From contig JAKAKD010000103.1 in NCBI GenBank assembly GCA_021824635.1, positions 1-64,000 of the forward strand: 64,000 bases of DNA, read 5' to 3'. Of this stretch, positions 42,967 to 53,251 are shown piece after piece. The stretch is from Bacteroidota bacterium. GTDB lineage: Bacteria; Bacteroidota; Ignavibacteria; Ignavibacteriales; Melioribacteraceae. Positions within the stretch are counted from its first letter, which is position 1; each line of letters opens with the position of its first letter. The notes beneath the pieces are model-generated. The model was not told the DNA's origin, searched no databases, and saw only the letters and a list, made by a program, of their open reading frames with translations. Position numbers and translations under genes: made by a program.

Positions 42967-43593
42967 TTACTTAGAATACAACTCAACAATTAATTGTTCG
43001 TTAGCATTCAATGGAATGTCTTCTCTTTCCGGAACATTTAAGAAAGTGCCGGATAAAGTTGCTTTATCTACAGACAACCAATTGTAAACGTTGTCTTTTG
43101 TTCTTCTTAAGGAATTATGAATCGCATCCAGCTTTTTACTCTTATCGCGCACAGAAATTACATCTCCCGGTGCGAGTGTATAAGATGGAATGTCAACAGT
43201 CTTTCCGTTTACCCAGAAATGTCCATGAAGAACTAATTGACGAGCTGATTTTCTAGAGGGCGCAAATCCAAGACGAAATACAACATTGTCCAATCTTCTT
43301 TCAAGTAGCTTAATCAAGTTACCGCCTGTAATACCTTTTTGGCGGTTAGCTGTTTCAAAAATATTATGGAATTGAGTTTCCATTAATCCGTAGATTCTCT
43401 TAACTTTTTGTTTTTCTCTAAGCTGTACGCCGTACTCAGAAAATTTAGCTCTGCGGGTTAAACCATGTTGACCCGGAGCGTAATTTTTTTGTTCAAGCGG
43501 ACATTTTTCCGATAAACACTTAGTTCCTTTTAAAAATAACTTTTGTTTTTCCCTTCTGCATAATTTGCAGCTGGGACCGGTGTATCTTGCCAT
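42967..43593 (-). CDS. rpsD: 30S ribosomal protein S4, zinc-binding form
   Basis: A 208-residue S4 ([16 protein letters not shown]...[23 protein letters not shown]). Cys9, Cys12, Cys26 and Cys31 form the zinc-binding type N-terminus. The S4 RNA-binding domain follows ([32 protein letters not shown]). Primary rRNA binder of the 30S body. Confidence 0.97.
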   Translation of the reverse strand: MARYTGPSCKLCRREKQKLFLKGTKCLSEKCPLEQKNYAPGQHGLTRRAKFSEYGVQLREKQKVKRIYGLMETQFHNIFETANRQKGITGGNLIKLLERRLDNVVFRLGFAPSRKSARQLVLHGHFWVNGKTVDIPSYTLAPGDVISVRDKSKKLDAIHNSLRRTKDNVYNWLSVDKATLSGTFLNVPEREDIPLNANEQLIVELYSK

Positions 43594-43608
43594 CTAAAGT
43601 TTCTCCTA

Positions 43609-43995
43609 TTAAACTCTTCTTCGTTTTGGTGGTCGGCATCCGTTATGCGGTATTGGAGTTTGATCTTTGATTGAAAGAATATCCAATCCTGCAGTACTTA
43701 ATGCTCTAATTGCTGCTTCTCGTCCGGAGCCGGGTCCTTTTACGAACACATCAACTTTTCTCAATCCTAAATCGTGCGCTTCTTTAGCAGCAGCTTCTGC
43801 TGTAACCTGAGCAGCAAACGGAGTATTTTTTCTTGAACCTTTGAAACCGTTTTTTCCGGCAGAGGACCAAGAAATTGTATTTCCGTAAATATCAGTTAGC
43901 GTAACCAACACGTTATTGAATGAGGCTTTAATATGAGCCACGCCAACAGCATCAACGTGAACTTTCTTTTTAGTCTTTTTTACAACCTTTGCCAA
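43609..43995 (-). CDS. rpsK: 30S ribosomal protein S11
   Basis: A 128-residue S11 with [36 protein letters not shown] and the C-terminal [16 protein letters not shown]. Part of the 30S platform; alpha operon position. Confidence 0.98.
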   Translation of the reverse strand: MAKVVKKTKKKVHVDAVGVAHIKASFNNVLVTLTDIYGNTISWSSAGKNGFKGSRKNTPFAAQVTAEAAAKEAHDLGLRKVDVFVKGPGSGREAAIRALSTAGLDILSIKDQTPIPHNGCRPPKRRRV

Positions 43996-44021
43996 TTTTA
44001 CTCCTCAAAAAAAATTATTAA

Positions 44022-44405
44022 TTACTTCTTAGCCGGAGTTTTTTTCTTGCCGGCAACAGTTCTACGTTTACCTTTACGAGTTCTAGAATTTGTTCTAGTA
44101 CGCTGACCCCGAACAGGCAAACCTCTTCTGTGACGAATACCGCGATACGAACCAATATCCATTAATCTCTTAATGTTTTGTTGGACTTCGCTTCTAAGCG
44201 CCCCTTCAACCCTATACTCAGAAGTCATTACAGAACGAATCTTTGCAATTTCTTCTTCGGTCAGATCAGAAACTTTTTTATCGGGATTTACACCGGCTTT
44301 GGTAAGAATCTCCATAGAAGATCTATCACCTATGCCAAAAATGTAGGTCAACCCGATGTAAGCTTTTTTATTTTTTGGTAAATCAACACCAGCTAAACGA
44401 GCCAA
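44022..44405 (-). CDS. rpsM: 30S ribosomal protein S13
   Basis: A 127-residue S13 with [51 protein letters not shown] and a short basic tail. Contacts the P-site tRNA and the subunit bridge. Confidence 0.98.
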   Translation of the reverse strand: MARLAGVDLPKNKKAYIGLTYIFGIGDRSSMEILTKAGVNPDKKVSDLTEEEIAKIRSVMTSEYRVEGALRSEVQQNIKRLMDIGSYRGIRHRRGLPVRGQRTRTNSRTRKGKRRTVAGKKKTPAKK

Positions 44406-44423
44406 ATCTATAACCTCCTAAGT

Positions 44424-44537
44424 TTAACCTTGTCTTTGTTTGTGTTTAGGGTTTTTGCAGATCACTCTTACAACCCCTTTTCTTTTAATGATCTTACAGT
44501 TCTCACAAATCTTGCGAACAGATGAGCGGACCTTCAT
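44424..44537 (-). CDS. rpmJ: 50S ribosomal protein L36
   Basis: A 37-residue L36 ([17 protein letters not shown]...[11 protein letters not shown]) with the zinc ligands Cys11, Cys14, Cys27 and His32. Between infA and rpsM, the usual place. Confidence 0.95.
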   Translation of the reverse strand: MKVRSSVRKICENCKIIKRKGVVRVICKNPKHKQRQG

Positions 44538-44552
44538 TTTATTTCTTCTCCG

Positions 44553-44771
44553 TTATTTATATCTGTATGTAATTCTACCTTTATTCAAATCGTACGGCGA
44601 AAGTTCTATTGCCACTTTATCGCCAACCAAAATTTTTATGAAGTGCATTCTCATTTTACCGGAAATATGAGCAAGGATTTCATGACCGTTATCAAGACGG
44701 ACTTTAAAATGTGCATTCGGCAATGTGTCTGTTACAACTCCGTCAACTTTTATCGGTCCCTGTTTTGCCAT
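44553..44771 (-). CDS. infA: Translation initiation factor IF-1
   Basis: A 72-residue OB-fold protein ([52 protein letters not shown]). Binds the A site of the 30S subunit during initiation. Confidence 0.97.
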   Translation of the reverse strand: MAKQGPIKVDGVVTDTLPNAHFKVRLDNGHEILAHISGKMRMHFIKILVGDKVAIELSPYDLNKGRITYRYK

Positions 44772-44777
44772 CTATCT

Positions 44778-45542
44778 CTATTCACACTTCGTTAAAATTT
44801 CTGGTTTACCATCAATAATTGCAATTGTATGTTCAAAATGTGCCGAAGGTTTTCCGTCTTCGGTCAATACTGTCCATCCATCTTCAGCAACTACAACTTT
44901 ATACGAACCCATGTTAACCATCGGCTCTAAAGCTAACGTCATTCCGTTTTTAAGAACAGCCCCGCTTCCTTTTTTTCCGTAATTAGGAATTTGCGGATCT
45001 TCATGAAGACGTTTTCCAACACCGTGTCCGCATAAATCGCGCACAATCGAAAATCCGTTTTCCTCAACATAGGTTTGAATGGTATTTGAAATATCTCCAA
45101 GACGGTTCTTTTCGATTGCCTGACTGATACCGAGATATAATGATTTTTCTGTTACATCCATTAGTCTCTGTTTCTCGTCGGAAATTTTTCCAACTGCTAC
45201 CGAAAGAGCCGCATCTCCATAGTATCCATTTTTTTCAGCACCAACATCAATGGATATAATTTCACCCTCTTTCAAAACTCTGTTGCCGGGAATCCCGTGA
45301 ACAACCTCATCATCAATTGAAGAACAAATTGAGCCTGGAAAATCGAACGACCCCGCTTGCGAATAACCTTTAAATGCGGGACGAGCGTTATTGCTTAAAA
45401 TATAATCTTCGGCAATTTTATCCAGCTCTTGCGTCGTTACGCCAATTCTGACGTTACGCTTCACTAATTGTAATGTCTCTGCTACTATTTTGCAGCTTTC
45501 ACGAATGTAATCTATTTCGCGTTTGCTTTTTATTAATATCAC
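44778..45542 (-). CDS. map: Methionine aminopeptidase, type I
   Basis: A 254-residue metallo-aminopeptidase that removes the initiator methionine. Metal ligands sit in ISIDVGAEKNGYYGDAA, GHGVGKRLHEDPQIPN, ALEPMVN and AHFEHTIAI. Directly downstream of secY; adk, often found between these two genes, is absent here. Confidence 0.97.
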   Translation of the reverse strand: MILIKSKREIDYIRESCKIVAETLQLVKRNVRIGVTTQELDKIAEDYILSNNARPAFKGYSQAGSFDFPGSICSSIDDEVVHGIPGNRVLKEGEIISIDVGAEKNGYYGDAALSVAVGKISDEKQRLMDVTEKSLYLGISQAIEKNRLGDISNTIQTYVEENGFSIVRDLCGHGVGKRLHEDPQIPNYGKKGSGAVLKNGMTLALEPMVNMGSYKVVVAEDGWTVLTEDGKPSAHFEHTIAIIDGKPEILTKCE

Positions 45543-45550
45543 TATCTAAT

Positions 45551-46888
45551 CTAGAATCTTCTGCCTTTAAGTTTGCCGGATTTCATGAATCCGTCGTAAT
45601 GTCTCATCAATAGATGAGATTCAATTTGCTGTAAAGTATCTAAGGCAACGCCAACGATAATCAACAGACTTGTACCGCCAAAGAAAGAACCAAAGCTTTG
45701 TGAAACTCCGAACTTCATAATAAATGTCGGCAGTATTGCAATGATGGCTAAAAAAACTGAGCCTGGTAATGTAATCTTAGTTAAAATATTATCAACAAAA
45801 TCTGCGGTTTGTTTTCCGGGACGAATACCTGGAATAAAGCCGCCTTGTTTCTTCATATTTTCTGCAACATCTTGCGGATTGAATGCAATTGCTGTGTAGA
45901 AATATGTAAAGAAGATAATCATCAAAGCATAGAAAAACGAATACGTTAAACTTCTTGGTGTAAAATATTGAGCAACAGATGCAATGAATTCATTATTAGG
46001 AAAAAATGAAAACAATGTTGCCGGTATAAACATAATTGATTGTGCAAAGATAATAGGCATAACGCCGGCAGTATTAACTTTTAAAGGAATGTATTGAGTA
46101 ACTCCGCCGTAAACTTTTCTGCCTACAACTCTTTTAGCATATTGAACCGGAATTCTCCTGGTTCCTTGCGTAACAAGAACAACTCCCGCAATAATTAAAA
46201 CCATGAAAGCAAGAATAACAACTTCAATAACAATATTACGCTGACCGCTTGCAATTAATCTGTATTCATCAAGTAATGCAAAGGGAAAACGATTAATGAT
46301 TCCGATAAAAATTATAAGTGAAATACCGTTTCCAATTCCCTTTTCTGTAATCTGCTCGCCCATCCACATAATAAACATAGTTCCGGCAACTAGAATTACA
46401 ATCGCTGATAAAGTCCAGAGAACACCGCGTACAGCTTCTGGAACTATTGGCGCGTTATTAGAATGAATACTTAGAAGATGAATTGTAACACCCCACGCTT
46501 GAAAAGCAGAAATTATAACAGTTCCATAGCGTGTGAGCTGCGTTAATTTTTTTCTACCTTCTTCACCTTCCCGCTGAAGTTTTTGAAAATATGGAATTAC
46601 CGCACCGGCAATCTGCAAAATAATAGATGCCGAAATGTAAGGCATAATTCCAAGAGCGAGAATTGCCGCATTAGAAAATGCACCGCCGACAAATAAATCA
46701 TACAGACCGAATAAATTATCGGTAGATTGATTTTTAGTTGCCTCATGAAGTAGTGACGTATCAATACCCGGCAAGGTGATGTGAGTTCCAATTCTAACAA
46801 TTACTAACAGAGCAAGAGTGTAAAGTATTCTCTGACGTAATTCATGAATCTTGAAAATATTCCGGAATGTTTCTTGAAATTTAGCCAT
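45551..46888 (-). CDS. secY: Preprotein translocase subunit SecY
   Basis: A 445-residue ten-helix channel protein (LPGIDTSLL, GIMPYISASIILQ, GIGNGISLIIFIGI, RRIPVQYAKRVVGRKVYGG, FIPGIRPGKQTADFVDNILT). It forms the protein-conducting pore with SecE and SecG. Its ATG abuts the rplO stop with a shared base, in the spc operon. Confidence 0.98.
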   Translation of the reverse strand: MAKFQETFRNIFKIHELRQRILYTLALLVIVRIGTHITLPGIDTSLLHEATKNQSTDNLFGLYDLFVGGAFSNAAILALGIMPYISASIILQIAGAVIPYFQKLQREGEEGRKKLTQLTRYGTVIISAFQAWGVTIHLLSIHSNNAPIVPEAVRGVLWTLSAIVILVAGTMFIMWMGEQITEKGIGNGISLIIFIGIINRFPFALLDEYRLIASGQRNIVIEVVILAFMVLIIAGVVLVTQGTRRIPVQYAKRVVGRKVYGGVTQYIPLKVNTAGVMPIIFAQSIMFIPATLFSFFPNNEFIASVAQYFTPRSLTYSFFYALMIIFFTYFYTAIAFNPQDVAENMKKQGGFIPGIRPGKQTADFVDNILTKITLPGSVFLAIIAILPTFIMKFGVSQSFGSFFGGTSLLIIVGVALDTLQQIESHLLMRHYDGFMKSGKLKGRRF

Positions 46889-47352
46889 TAGAATTTAATC
46901 TCTTTGATGGTTCCACCGACTGATTCAATTTTTTCTTTAGCGGTTGCGCTAAAATAATTTGCTTCAACATTTAATTTTGCTTTTAATTCACCTTGAGCAA
47001 GAATTTTAACCGGAGCCGCAGCTTTAGAAATTGCACCGCTCTTGTATAAAGAAACAGCGTTTACTTCTCCATCCTGAATTTTCTTCTCATCAACTAATCT
47101 TTGCAGAGTTGTAAGATTGATTACTTGATTAACAATTTTAAATGGGCTGTGAAAACCTCTTTTAGGAATTCTTCTTTGAAGAGGCATTTGACCGCCTTCA
47201 AACCATGTAGGAAATTTTGCACCGGCGCGAGAACGTTGACCGTTTTCACCGCGTGTTGCTGTTCCACCATGACCGGAACCTTCGCCACGACCAATTCTTT
47301 TTACTTTTTTGTTCGAACCTTTTGCAGGTTTCAGATTACTTAGAATATTCAT
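46888..47352 (-). CDS. rplO: 50S ribosomal protein L15
   Basis: A 154-residue L15 (NLKPAKGSNKKVKRIGRGEGSGHGGTATRG, PLQRRIPKRGF, PVKILAQGELKAKLNVEANYFSATAKEKIESVGG). Late assembly protein, spc operon order. Confidence 0.97.
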   Translation of the reverse strand: MNILSNLKPAKGSNKKVKRIGRGEGSGHGGTATRGENGQRSRAGAKFPTWFEGGQMPLQRRIPKRGFHSPFKIVNQVINLTTLQRLVDEKKIQDGEVNAVSLYKSGAISKAAAPVKILAQGELKAKLNVEANYFSATAKEKIESVGGTIKEIKF

Positions 47353-47360
47353 TTATCACC

Positions 47361-47552
47361 TTACGCTTCAATTTCTTCGACTTTTACAAGATGGTGTACT
47401 TTTTTAATCATTCCTCTAATTTGAGGCGTATCATTTTTAATTACAAAATGATTTGGTCTGGCAAGACCTAACGCTTCAATGGTTCTTTTTTGTGGAACCG
47501 GGCGATCTATAACACTTCCTGTTTGAATAATTTTTATTTTCTTTGCCATCAT
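47361..47552 (-). CDS. rpmD: 50S ribosomal protein L30
   Basis: A 63-residue L30 (AKKIKIIQTGSVIDRPVPQKRTIEALGL, TPQIRGMIKKVHHLVKVEEI); the second Met may be the true start. Presence in the spc operon is normal for this group. Confidence 0.96.
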   Translation of the reverse strand: MMAKKIKIIQTGSVIDRPVPQKRTIEALGLARPNHFVIKNDTPQIRGMIKKVHHLVKVEEIEA

Positions 47553-47562
47553 AACCTCAAAA

Positions 47563-48075
47563 TTACAGATTGAATAACTCAGTTACTTTTAATCCGCGTT
47601 TACGCGCCATAGTTCTTGCATCAACAAGATTTAACAACGCATCTAAAGTTGCTTTAACTTGATTATGCGGATTGCTTGAACCGAGTGATTTGGTCAGAAT
47701 ATCTTGAACTCCTGCAGCTTCAAGGACAGCGCGAACTCCGCCGCCAGCAATCAAACCGGTACCAGGTGTTGCCGGTTTTAATAAAACCGATCCGGCGCCA
47801 AATTTTCCTGTGATTGCGTGAGGAATAGTTCCTTTGATGATTGAAACTCTATAAACGTTTTTCTTAGCGTCGTCTATGCCTTTCGAAATTGCATCGGTAA
47901 CTTCGTTTGCTTTACCAAGACCAACACCAACGTGACCATTTGAATCTCCCACAACAACAATTGCGTTAAAGCTGAATCTTCTACCGCCTTTAACAACTTT
48001 AGCAACTCTGTTGATGTGAACAATCTTTTCTTTAAGATTCTCAAGACCCGATACTTTTTTGTACTTGAAATTCAA
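47563..48075 (-). CDS. rpsE: 30S ribosomal protein S5
   Basis: A 170-residue S5 ([63 protein letters not shown]-like [16 protein letters not shown]). Upstream, a tRNA gene fills the gap to rplR. Confidence 0.98.
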   Translation of the reverse strand: MNFKYKKVSGLENLKEKIVHINRVAKVVKGGRRFSFNAIVVVGDSNGHVGVGLGKANEVTDAISKGIDDAKKNVYRVSIIKGTIPHAITGKFGAGSVLLKPATPGTGLIAGGGVRAVLEAAGVQDILTKSLGSSNPHNQVKATLDALLNLVDARTMARKRGLKVTELFNL

Positions 48076-48132
48076 TTTTAACTCCCTTGTTAACTAACTT
48101 ATTTAATCTTTTTTATTGATCATCTAATTTTC

Positions 48133-48206
48133 TGGCTGCCGGGAGAGGAGTCGAACCTCTACAGACGCCTCCAAAGGGCGTTGTCCTGCCATTAGACGAC
48201 CCGGCA
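48133..48206 (-). tRNA. tRNA-Gln (anticodon UUG), CCA encoded
   Basis: A 71-base body plus CCA. The acceptor stem TGCCGGG pairs with CCCGGCA; the anticodon stem ACGCC/GGCGT encloses loop CTTTGGA with anticodon TTG; the T arm is AGAGGTTCGACTCCTCT. It lies in the 135-base gap between rpsE and rplR on the same strand as the operon, so it is presumably excised from the ribosomal-protein mRNA. Confidence 0.95.
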
Positions 48207-48210
48207 ATCC

Positions 48211-48576
48211 TTACAACTTCATGCCGCCTTCGCGGGCACCTTCTGCAACAGCTTGAACTCTTCCATGATAGCGGTAACCGCTTCTATCAAAGACAGCTGT
48301 TGTAATTCCCTTATCAATAGCTTTCTTAGCAAGCAATTTGCCAACTGCTTTGCTTTTAGAAATTTTCCCTTTAGAGTCTTTCAATTCTGCAACAAGTTCC
48401 TTTGCCAATGAAGAAGCTTCAAGCAAAGTAGTTCCTTTCACATCATCAATTAACTGAGCATACATATTGTCGTTGCTTCTAAAAATTGATAGACGCGGAC
48501 GTTCAGCAGTGCCGGAAATCTTTCTACGAATTCTTGCTTTTTTTGTAGCTCTATGTGTAGTGTCTTTCAAAAACAT
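48211..48576 (-). CDS. rplR: 50S ribosomal protein L18
   Basis: A 121-residue L18 ([73 protein letters not shown]). Binds 5S rRNA. Its stop is 4 bases before the 5' end of the tRNA-Gln gene. Confidence 0.98.
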   Translation of the reverse strand: MFLKDTTHRATKKARIRRKISGTAERPRLSIFRSNDNMYAQLIDDVKGTTLLEASSLAKELVAELKDSKGKISKSKAVGKLLAKKAIDKGITTAVFDRSGYRYHGRVQAVAEGAREGGMKL

Positions 48577-48592
48577 TTTTCAATTTCTCCTA

Positions 48593-49129
48593 TTACTTAC
48601 CGGCTGTCTTGCCTGCTTTACGAACAATAACTTCATTAGAGTATTTAATACCCTTGCCTTTATAAGGTTCTGGTTTTCTGAATGATCTGATCTTTGCTGC
48701 AATTAAGCCAACCAGTTCTTTATCAAATCCCGAAATTTTTACTTGTGTTGGAGCCGGAACATCTATTTTTATTCCTACCGGAGGCATAAATAAAATTGGG
48801 TGAGAATAACCGATAGTAAATAAAACAGCTTCGCCCTTAGATTCGGCTTTGTAACCAACGCCAACGATATCAAGAGATTTTGTATAACCCTCTGTAACAC
48901 CTTTGACCATATTATTAATCAAAGCGCGGGTTAATCCATGAAGCGCTCTGTTCTCTTTGAGGTCGTTTGGTCTTGTAACAACAATTTCTTCTTTAGTAAC
49001 ATCAACTTTGATGTTTGGATGTATCTTCATTTCCAGTTCGCCGAGTTTGCCTTTAACTTTAATAGCATCACCGGTTTTGGTTATAGTTACATCTTTAATG
49101 GGAATTGGTTTTTTACCTATACGTGACAA
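48593..49129 (-). CDS. rplF: 50S ribosomal protein L6
   Basis: A 178-residue L6 (SRIGKKPIPIKDVTI, ALHGLTRALINNMVKGVTEGY, SFRKPEPYKGKGIKYSNEVIVRKAGKTAGK). Spc operon order between rpsH and rplR. Confidence 0.98.
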   Translation of the reverse strand: MSRIGKKPIPIKDVTITKTGDAIKVKGKLGELEMKIHPNIKVDVTKEEIVVTRPNDLKENRALHGLTRALINNMVKGVTEGYTKSLDIVGVGYKAESKGEAVLFTIGYSHPILFMPPVGIKIDVPAPTQVKISGFDKELVGLIAAKIRSFRKPEPYKGKGIKYSNEVIVRKAGKTAGK

Positions 49130-49152
49130 TTTCTTTTCCTCTTAAAATTTTT

Positions 49153-49548
49153 TTACCAAACGTGGCAGATAACTTCACCGCCGACTGCCTCTCGTTTTGC
49201 TTGTTTATCAGATAACAAACCTTTCGGTGTAGAGAGAACTGCAATTCCAAGTCCGTTCAACACGCGCGGAAGTTTTTCTTTGCTTACATATCTTTTCAAA
49301 CCCGGTGTAGAAATTCTTCTGATACCGGTAATTGAAGGAGCTCCATTAACGTATTGAAGATGAACTCTAAGAACATTTTGTTTATCGTCTTCAACAACAT
49401 TATAGTCTTTAATGAAATTATTATTCTTTAAAATTTCTGCTAAGCTGATCTTCATTTTTGAAGAAGGGATATCAACAAATTTCTTTTTTGCTTTAACAGC
49501 ATTTCTAATTCGCGTTAAAAAATCCGCAATCGGATCGGTAGTATGCAT
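49153..49548 (-). CDS. rpsH: 30S ribosomal protein S8
   Basis: A 131-residue S8 (TTDPIADFLTRIRNAVKAKKKFVDIPSSKMK, STPKGLLSDKQAKREAVGGEVICHVW). Central-domain rRNA binder and, in many bacteria, translational repressor of the spc operon. Confidence 0.98.
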   Translation of the reverse strand: MHTTDPIADFLTRIRNAVKAKKKFVDIPSSKMKISLAEILKNNNFIKDYNVVEDDKQNVLRVHLQYVNGAPSITGIRRISTPGLKRYVSKEKLPRVLNGLGIAVLSTPKGLLSDKQAKREAVGGEVICHVW

Positions 49549-49565
49549 TTACATTTCTCCTTCGG

Positions 49566-49835
49566 TTACCAACTTGCTTTTTTAAGACCAGGAATTAAAC
49601 CGCGTAAAGCCATTTCGCGTAGAACTAAACGAGAGACACCAAATTTTCTGTAATAAGCTCTCGGTCTTCCGGTCATTTTACATCTGTTATGTAAACGGGT
49701 GGGGGCAGAATTTCTTGGAAGAAGTTGTAAACCCTCATAATCACCCTTCTCTTTCATTTCTTTTCTACGCGCCGCAAATTTATCTACAAGGGCTTTTCTT
49801 TTATCTTCGCGTGCGAGCAAACTTTTTCTTGCCAT
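49566..49835 (-). CDS. rpsN: 30S ribosomal protein S14, zinc-free long form
   Basis: An 89-residue S14 ([51 protein letters not shown]...[34 protein letters not shown]). It lacks the CxxC...CxxC ligands of the short zinc form. Confidence 0.97.
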   Translation of the reverse strand: MARKSLLAREDKRKALVDKFAARRKEMKEKGDYEGLQLLPRNSAPTRLHNRCKMTGRPRAYYRKFGVSRLVLREMALRGLIPGLKKASW

Positions 49836-49844
49836 GACTTCCCT

Positions 49845-50513
49845 TTAATTAATTTCTTTTTTTCTAAACGGCATACCGAAAGCTGTTAATAATTCAAAAG
49901 CTTCTTTATCTGTCTTTGCCGTTGTAACAAATGTTATATCCATTCCTAAAATCTTTGTTACTTTATCAACATTGATTTCCGGAAAGATAATCTGTTCTTT
50001 AAGACCCATAGTATAATTTCCGCGTCCGTCAAAAGATTTGTCGGGAATGCCGCGGAAATCTCTCATACGAGGCAAAGCAAGAGAAATAAACCGGTCTAAA
50101 AATTCATACATCATTTCTTTTCTTAAAGTAACCTTAGCGCCAATCTTCATACCTTCGCGAAGCTTGAAATTAGAAATAGCTTTTTTAGCAATTCTAACAG
50201 AAGGTTTTTGCCCGGAAATAGTTTCCAGATCGCGAATGGCTTCATCTAAAATTTTTGCATCGGAAGCAGCTTGACCAACACCCATGTTAATAACAATTTT
50301 TTCGAGTTTTGGAACTTCCATAATGCTCTTATAGGCAAATTGTTCGCGTAACTTTGGAACAATCTCGTTCAAATATTTTTCTTTTAAGCGAGCCGGAATT
50401 TTAGGCTGAGCTACTTTGGCTGCCGGTGCTTTTTCTTCAGCAACCTTAACCTTTTTCTCTTTAGCTTCTTTCTGCTCTTTCTTTTCTTTTGGTTCTTTTT
50501 GTTCTTTTGCCAT
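49845..50513 (-). CDS. rplE: 50S ribosomal protein L5 with charged N-terminal extension
   Basis: Residues ~45-222 are a standard L5 ([47 protein letters not shown]-type [31 protein letters not shown]). The first ~42 residues are a Lys/Glu/Ala low-complexity extension not found in usual 180-residue L5. It may contact rRNA or be an adaptive tail like that of L17. Confidence 0.95.
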   Translation of the reverse strand: MAKEQKEPKEKKEQKEAKEKKVKVAEEKAPAAKVAQPKIPARLKEKYLNEIVPKLREQFAYKSIMEVPKLEKIVINMGVGQAASDAKILDEAIRDLETISGQKPSVRIAKKAISNFKLREGMKIGAKVTLRKEMMYEFLDRFISLALPRMRDFRGIPDKSFDGRGNYTMGLKEQIIFPEINVDKVTKILGMDITFVTTAKTDKEAFELLTAFGMPFRKKEIN

Positions 50514-50555
50514 CGTAATTACTTATCCTTAAAATTTATTCGCCACGCGAATTTG

Positions 50556-50882
50556 TTAAGCAATCATTTCGCCGCTAGCTCTGCTAATTCTAGCGCTTCT
50601 CTTCTTGCCTGTTTTTTCATCTATAATAAGTTTTGCGCCAATTCTTGTTTTTTCATTTGTCTTAGGATCCAAAATCATAACATTGGAAACATTTATTGGA
50701 GCTTCTTTTTCAGTAATTCCACCTTGAGGTGATTTCTGACTCGGTTTAGTGTGTCTTTTACGAAGGTTAATACCTTCAACAATAACACGATTCTTTACTG
50801 GAAAAACTTTTAATACTTTACCAGTTTTGCCTTTACTATTTCCGGCTATAACTACTACTGAATCATTTTTTCTGATCTTCAT
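50556..50882 (-). CDS. rplX: 50S ribosomal protein L24
   Basis: A 108-residue L24 with the KOW motif ([54 protein letters not shown]). Early assembly initiator of the 50S subunit. Confidence 0.98.
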   Translation of the reverse strand: MKIRKNDSVVVIAGNSKGKTGKVLKVFPVKNRVIVEGINLRKRHTKPSQKSPQGGITEKEAPINVSNVMILDPKTNEKTRIGAKLIIDEKTGKKRSARISRASGEMIA

Positions 50883-50892
50883 TTTCCTATCC

Positions 50893-51261
50893 TTATAATA
50901 CTTCTGGAGCTAGCGAGATAATTTTCATGAACTTCTTATCTCTGAGTTCTCTTGCAACGGGACCGAAAATACGGGTACCTTTAGGTTCGCCTTGGGCATT
51001 TAAAAGAACCGCAGCGTTTTCGTCGAAGCGAATGTAAGAGCCGTCGTTTCTTCTAACTTCTTTTTTTGTTCTAACAACTACTGCACGGCTAACTTCGCCC
51101 TTCTTAACACCGCCGCCAGGAATTGCAGATTTTACAGCGACAACAATAACATCGCCAACACTTGCATAACGGCGGTCGCTGCCTCCAAGTACGCGAATGC
51201 ACTGTACTTTTTTAGCGCCGGAATTATCCGCTACAATTAAATTAGTTTCTTCTTGTACCAT
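50893..51261 (-). CDS. rplN: 50S ribosomal protein L14
   Basis: A 122-residue L14 ([75 protein letters not shown]). Full length, S10/spc junction. Confidence 0.98.
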   Translation of the reverse strand: MVQEETNLIVADNSGAKKVQCIRVLGGSDRRYASVGDVIVVAVKSAIPGGGVKKGEVSRAVVVRTKKEVRRNDGSYIRFDENAAVLLNAQGEPKGTRIFGPVARELRDKKFMKIISLAPEVL

Positions 51262-51283
51262 TTATCTGCTCCTCAAACTTTTA

Positions 51284-51541
51284 TTACTTGGCTTTTTCAA
51301 CAACTTGAACCAAGCGCCAATTTTTTCTTTTACTCAAAGGACGTGTTTCCATAATCTTTACGACATCACCAATCTTACATTCCTGTTTTTCGTCGTGAGC
51401 CATTAGTTTAGTGGTTTTCTTAAAATATTTTTTATAAATCGGATGCGCAACCTGTCTCTCAATCGCAACGACTATACTTTTCTGCATTTTGTTACTTACA
51501 ACAGTACCGATCCTGGTTTTTCTTAAACTTCTCTTCTCCAT
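51284..51541 (-). CDS. rpsQ: 30S ribosomal protein S17
   Basis: An 85-residue S17 ([74 protein letters not shown]). OB-fold rRNA binder. Confidence 0.98.
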   Translation of the reverse strand: MEKRSLRKTRIGTVVSNKMQKSIVVAIERQVAHPIYKKYFKKTTKLMAHDEKQECKIGDVVKIMETRPLSKRKNWRLVQVVEKAK

Positions 51542-51558
51542 AGGAACTCGAATACTCC

Positions 51559-51777
51559 TTATTTTTTTGCCTTTGAGTTTTTAGCTTCCTGCATCTCTCG
51601 CTCTTTCAGAATTGTTTTCATTTTGGCGATATCTTTTTTAACTGAATGCAGTTTAGCAGTGTTTGTTAAGTTTTTTAATTCCTGCTGAAAATTTAAATCC
51701 ACAAGACTTTTTTGATCTTCAAGAATTCTTTTCTTGATCTCTTCTGTGGCCATTTCTCTAATTTCAAAAATCTTCAT
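51559..51777 (-). CDS. rpmC: 50S ribosomal protein L29
   Basis: A 72-residue L29 ([57 protein letters not shown]). Near the exit tunnel. Confidence 0.96.
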   Translation of the reverse strand: MKIFEIREMATEEIKKRILEDQKSLVDLNFQQELKNLTNTAKLHSVKKDIAKMKTILKEREMQEAKNSKAKK

Positions 51778-51792
51778 TTTCTATAAATCCTT

Positions 51793-52212
51793 TTATGCTT
51801 CTAAGTCCGGACGTTGACAAATTTTAGTTTTAATTGGCAGTTTGTGAGAAGCAATAGCCATTGCCTCGTGAGCAGTTTTCTTATCAATACCGCCAATCTC
51901 GAACATGATTCTACCAGGTTTAACAACGGCAACCCAAAATTCTGGAGCGCCTTTACCTTTACCCATTCTTGTTTCAAGAGGTTTTTTAGTAACCGGTTTA
52001 TCTGGAAAAATTCTAATCCACATTTTTCCGTCTCTTTTCATATGGCGTGAAAGTGCAACACGGCAAGCTTCAATTTGTCTGCTTGTTATCCAAGCTGGTT
52101 CCAACGCTTTTAAACCGTAATCACCAAAGTTAACAAGATGACCGCGTGTAGCTTTACCGGCTCTTCTACCTCTATGTGCTTTACGAAACTTTACTCTTTT
52201 GGGCATTAACAT
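51793..52212 (-). CDS. rplP: 50S ribosomal protein L16
   Basis: A 139-residue L16 ([71 protein letters not shown]). Intact. Confidence 0.98.
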   Translation of the reverse strand: MLMPKRVKFRKAHRGRRAGKATRGHLVNFGDYGLKALEPAWITSRQIEACRVALSRHMKRDGKMWIRIFPDKPVTKKPLETRMGKGKGAPEFWVAVVKPGRIMFEIGGIDKKTAHEAMAIASHKLPIKTKICQRPDLEA

Positions 52213-52233
52213 GAAAAAAATTCCTCAAACTTA

Positions 52234-52875
52234 TTATTCGGTTGAACGTTTACCTAAAATTTCTCCGCGGCAGATCCAAACTTTTACTCCAAGTGAACCG
52301 TAAATTGTCTGTGCGGTTGCAGTACCGTAATCTATATCGGCACGTATTGTATGCAAGGGAATTCTGCCTTCTTTGTATTGTTCAGTTCGAGCCATTTCAG
52401 CGCCGCCTAATCTGCCGGCACACATAATTCTAATTCCTTCAGCACCCATTCTCATTGCTGTAGTAATTGATTGTTTCATAGCTCTTCTAAAAGATACTCT
52501 TCCTTCAAGCTGCCTTGCAATATTTTCTGCTACTAAATTTGCGTCAAGTTCAGGTCTCTTAATTTCCGTAATCTGAATCTTAACTTCTTTATCGGTCAAT
52601 TTTTTTAATTCTTCTTCAAGCTGAGCAATCTCTTTTCCGCTTTTACCAATAACAACGCCGGGTCTGGATGTATGAATTGTTAGAACAATATTTTTAGAAG
52701 TTCTATCAATAACGATGGAAGAGATTCCAGCATTTTGTAATCTTTTTCTTACATAGGTTCTAAGTTTCTTATCTTCAACAAGCTTTACAGAATAACTTTT
52801 GTTTTCGTACCAGTTCGATTCCCAGCCTTTGATGACGCCAACTCTAAAACCGATTGGATTAACCTTCTGACCCAA
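52234..52875 (-). CDS. rpsC: 30S ribosomal protein S3
   Basis: A 213-residue S3 with the KH domain ([24 protein letters not shown]) and [52 protein letters not shown]. Lines the mRNA entry. Confidence 0.98.
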   Translation of the reverse strand: MGQKVNPIGFRVGVIKGWESNWYENKSYSVKLVEDKKLRTYVRKRLQNAGISSIVIDRTSKNIVLTIHTSRPGVVIGKSGKEIAQLEEELKKLTDKEVKIQITEIKRPELDANLVAENIARQLEGRVSFRRAMKQSITTAMRMGAEGIRIMCAGRLGGAEMARTEQYKEGRIPLHTIRADIDYGTATAQTIYGSLGVKVWICRGEILGKRSTE

Positions 52876-52890
52876 AACTTCCTCCTGAGA

Positions 52891-53238
52891 TTACTTTTTT
52901 GTAGCTACAACAATAGTTACGTGATTAGATCTTTTTCTTATTTTGTACGCACGGCCCATTGGTGCAGCCGAAATTCTTTTCAAGGTTGGACCCTGATTCA
53001 CAAAAGCTTCTTTTACAAAGAAGTCAGAGACTTCGTGCTTTGTGTTTTCGTCCTTGTTCATTAAATTCGATACAGCGGAACGTAAAACTTTAACGGCATC
53101 TTTAGAAGAATGCTTTGGCGAAAAGTGAAGTATCTCGATAGCTTGTTCTACCGATTTACCTCTGATAAGATCAATAACTAATCTCATCTTTCGCGGTGAT
53201 GTTCCAATGTATTTGTGAGTTGATTTAGCTTCCATCAT
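52891..53238 (-). CDS. rplV: 50S ribosomal protein L22
   Basis: A 115-residue L22 (IGTSPRKMRLVIDLIRGKSVEQAIEIL, KEAFVNQGPTLKRISAAPMGRAYKIRKRSNHVTIVV). Intact tunnel-lining protein. Confidence 0.98.
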   Translation of the reverse strand: MMEAKSTHKYIGTSPRKMRLVIDLIRGKSVEQAIEILHFSPKHSSKDAVKVLRSAVSNLMNKDENTKHEVSDFFVKEAFVNQGPTLKRISAAPMGRAYKIRKRSNHVTIVVATKK

Positions 53239-53251
53239 TATTTCCCTAGAA

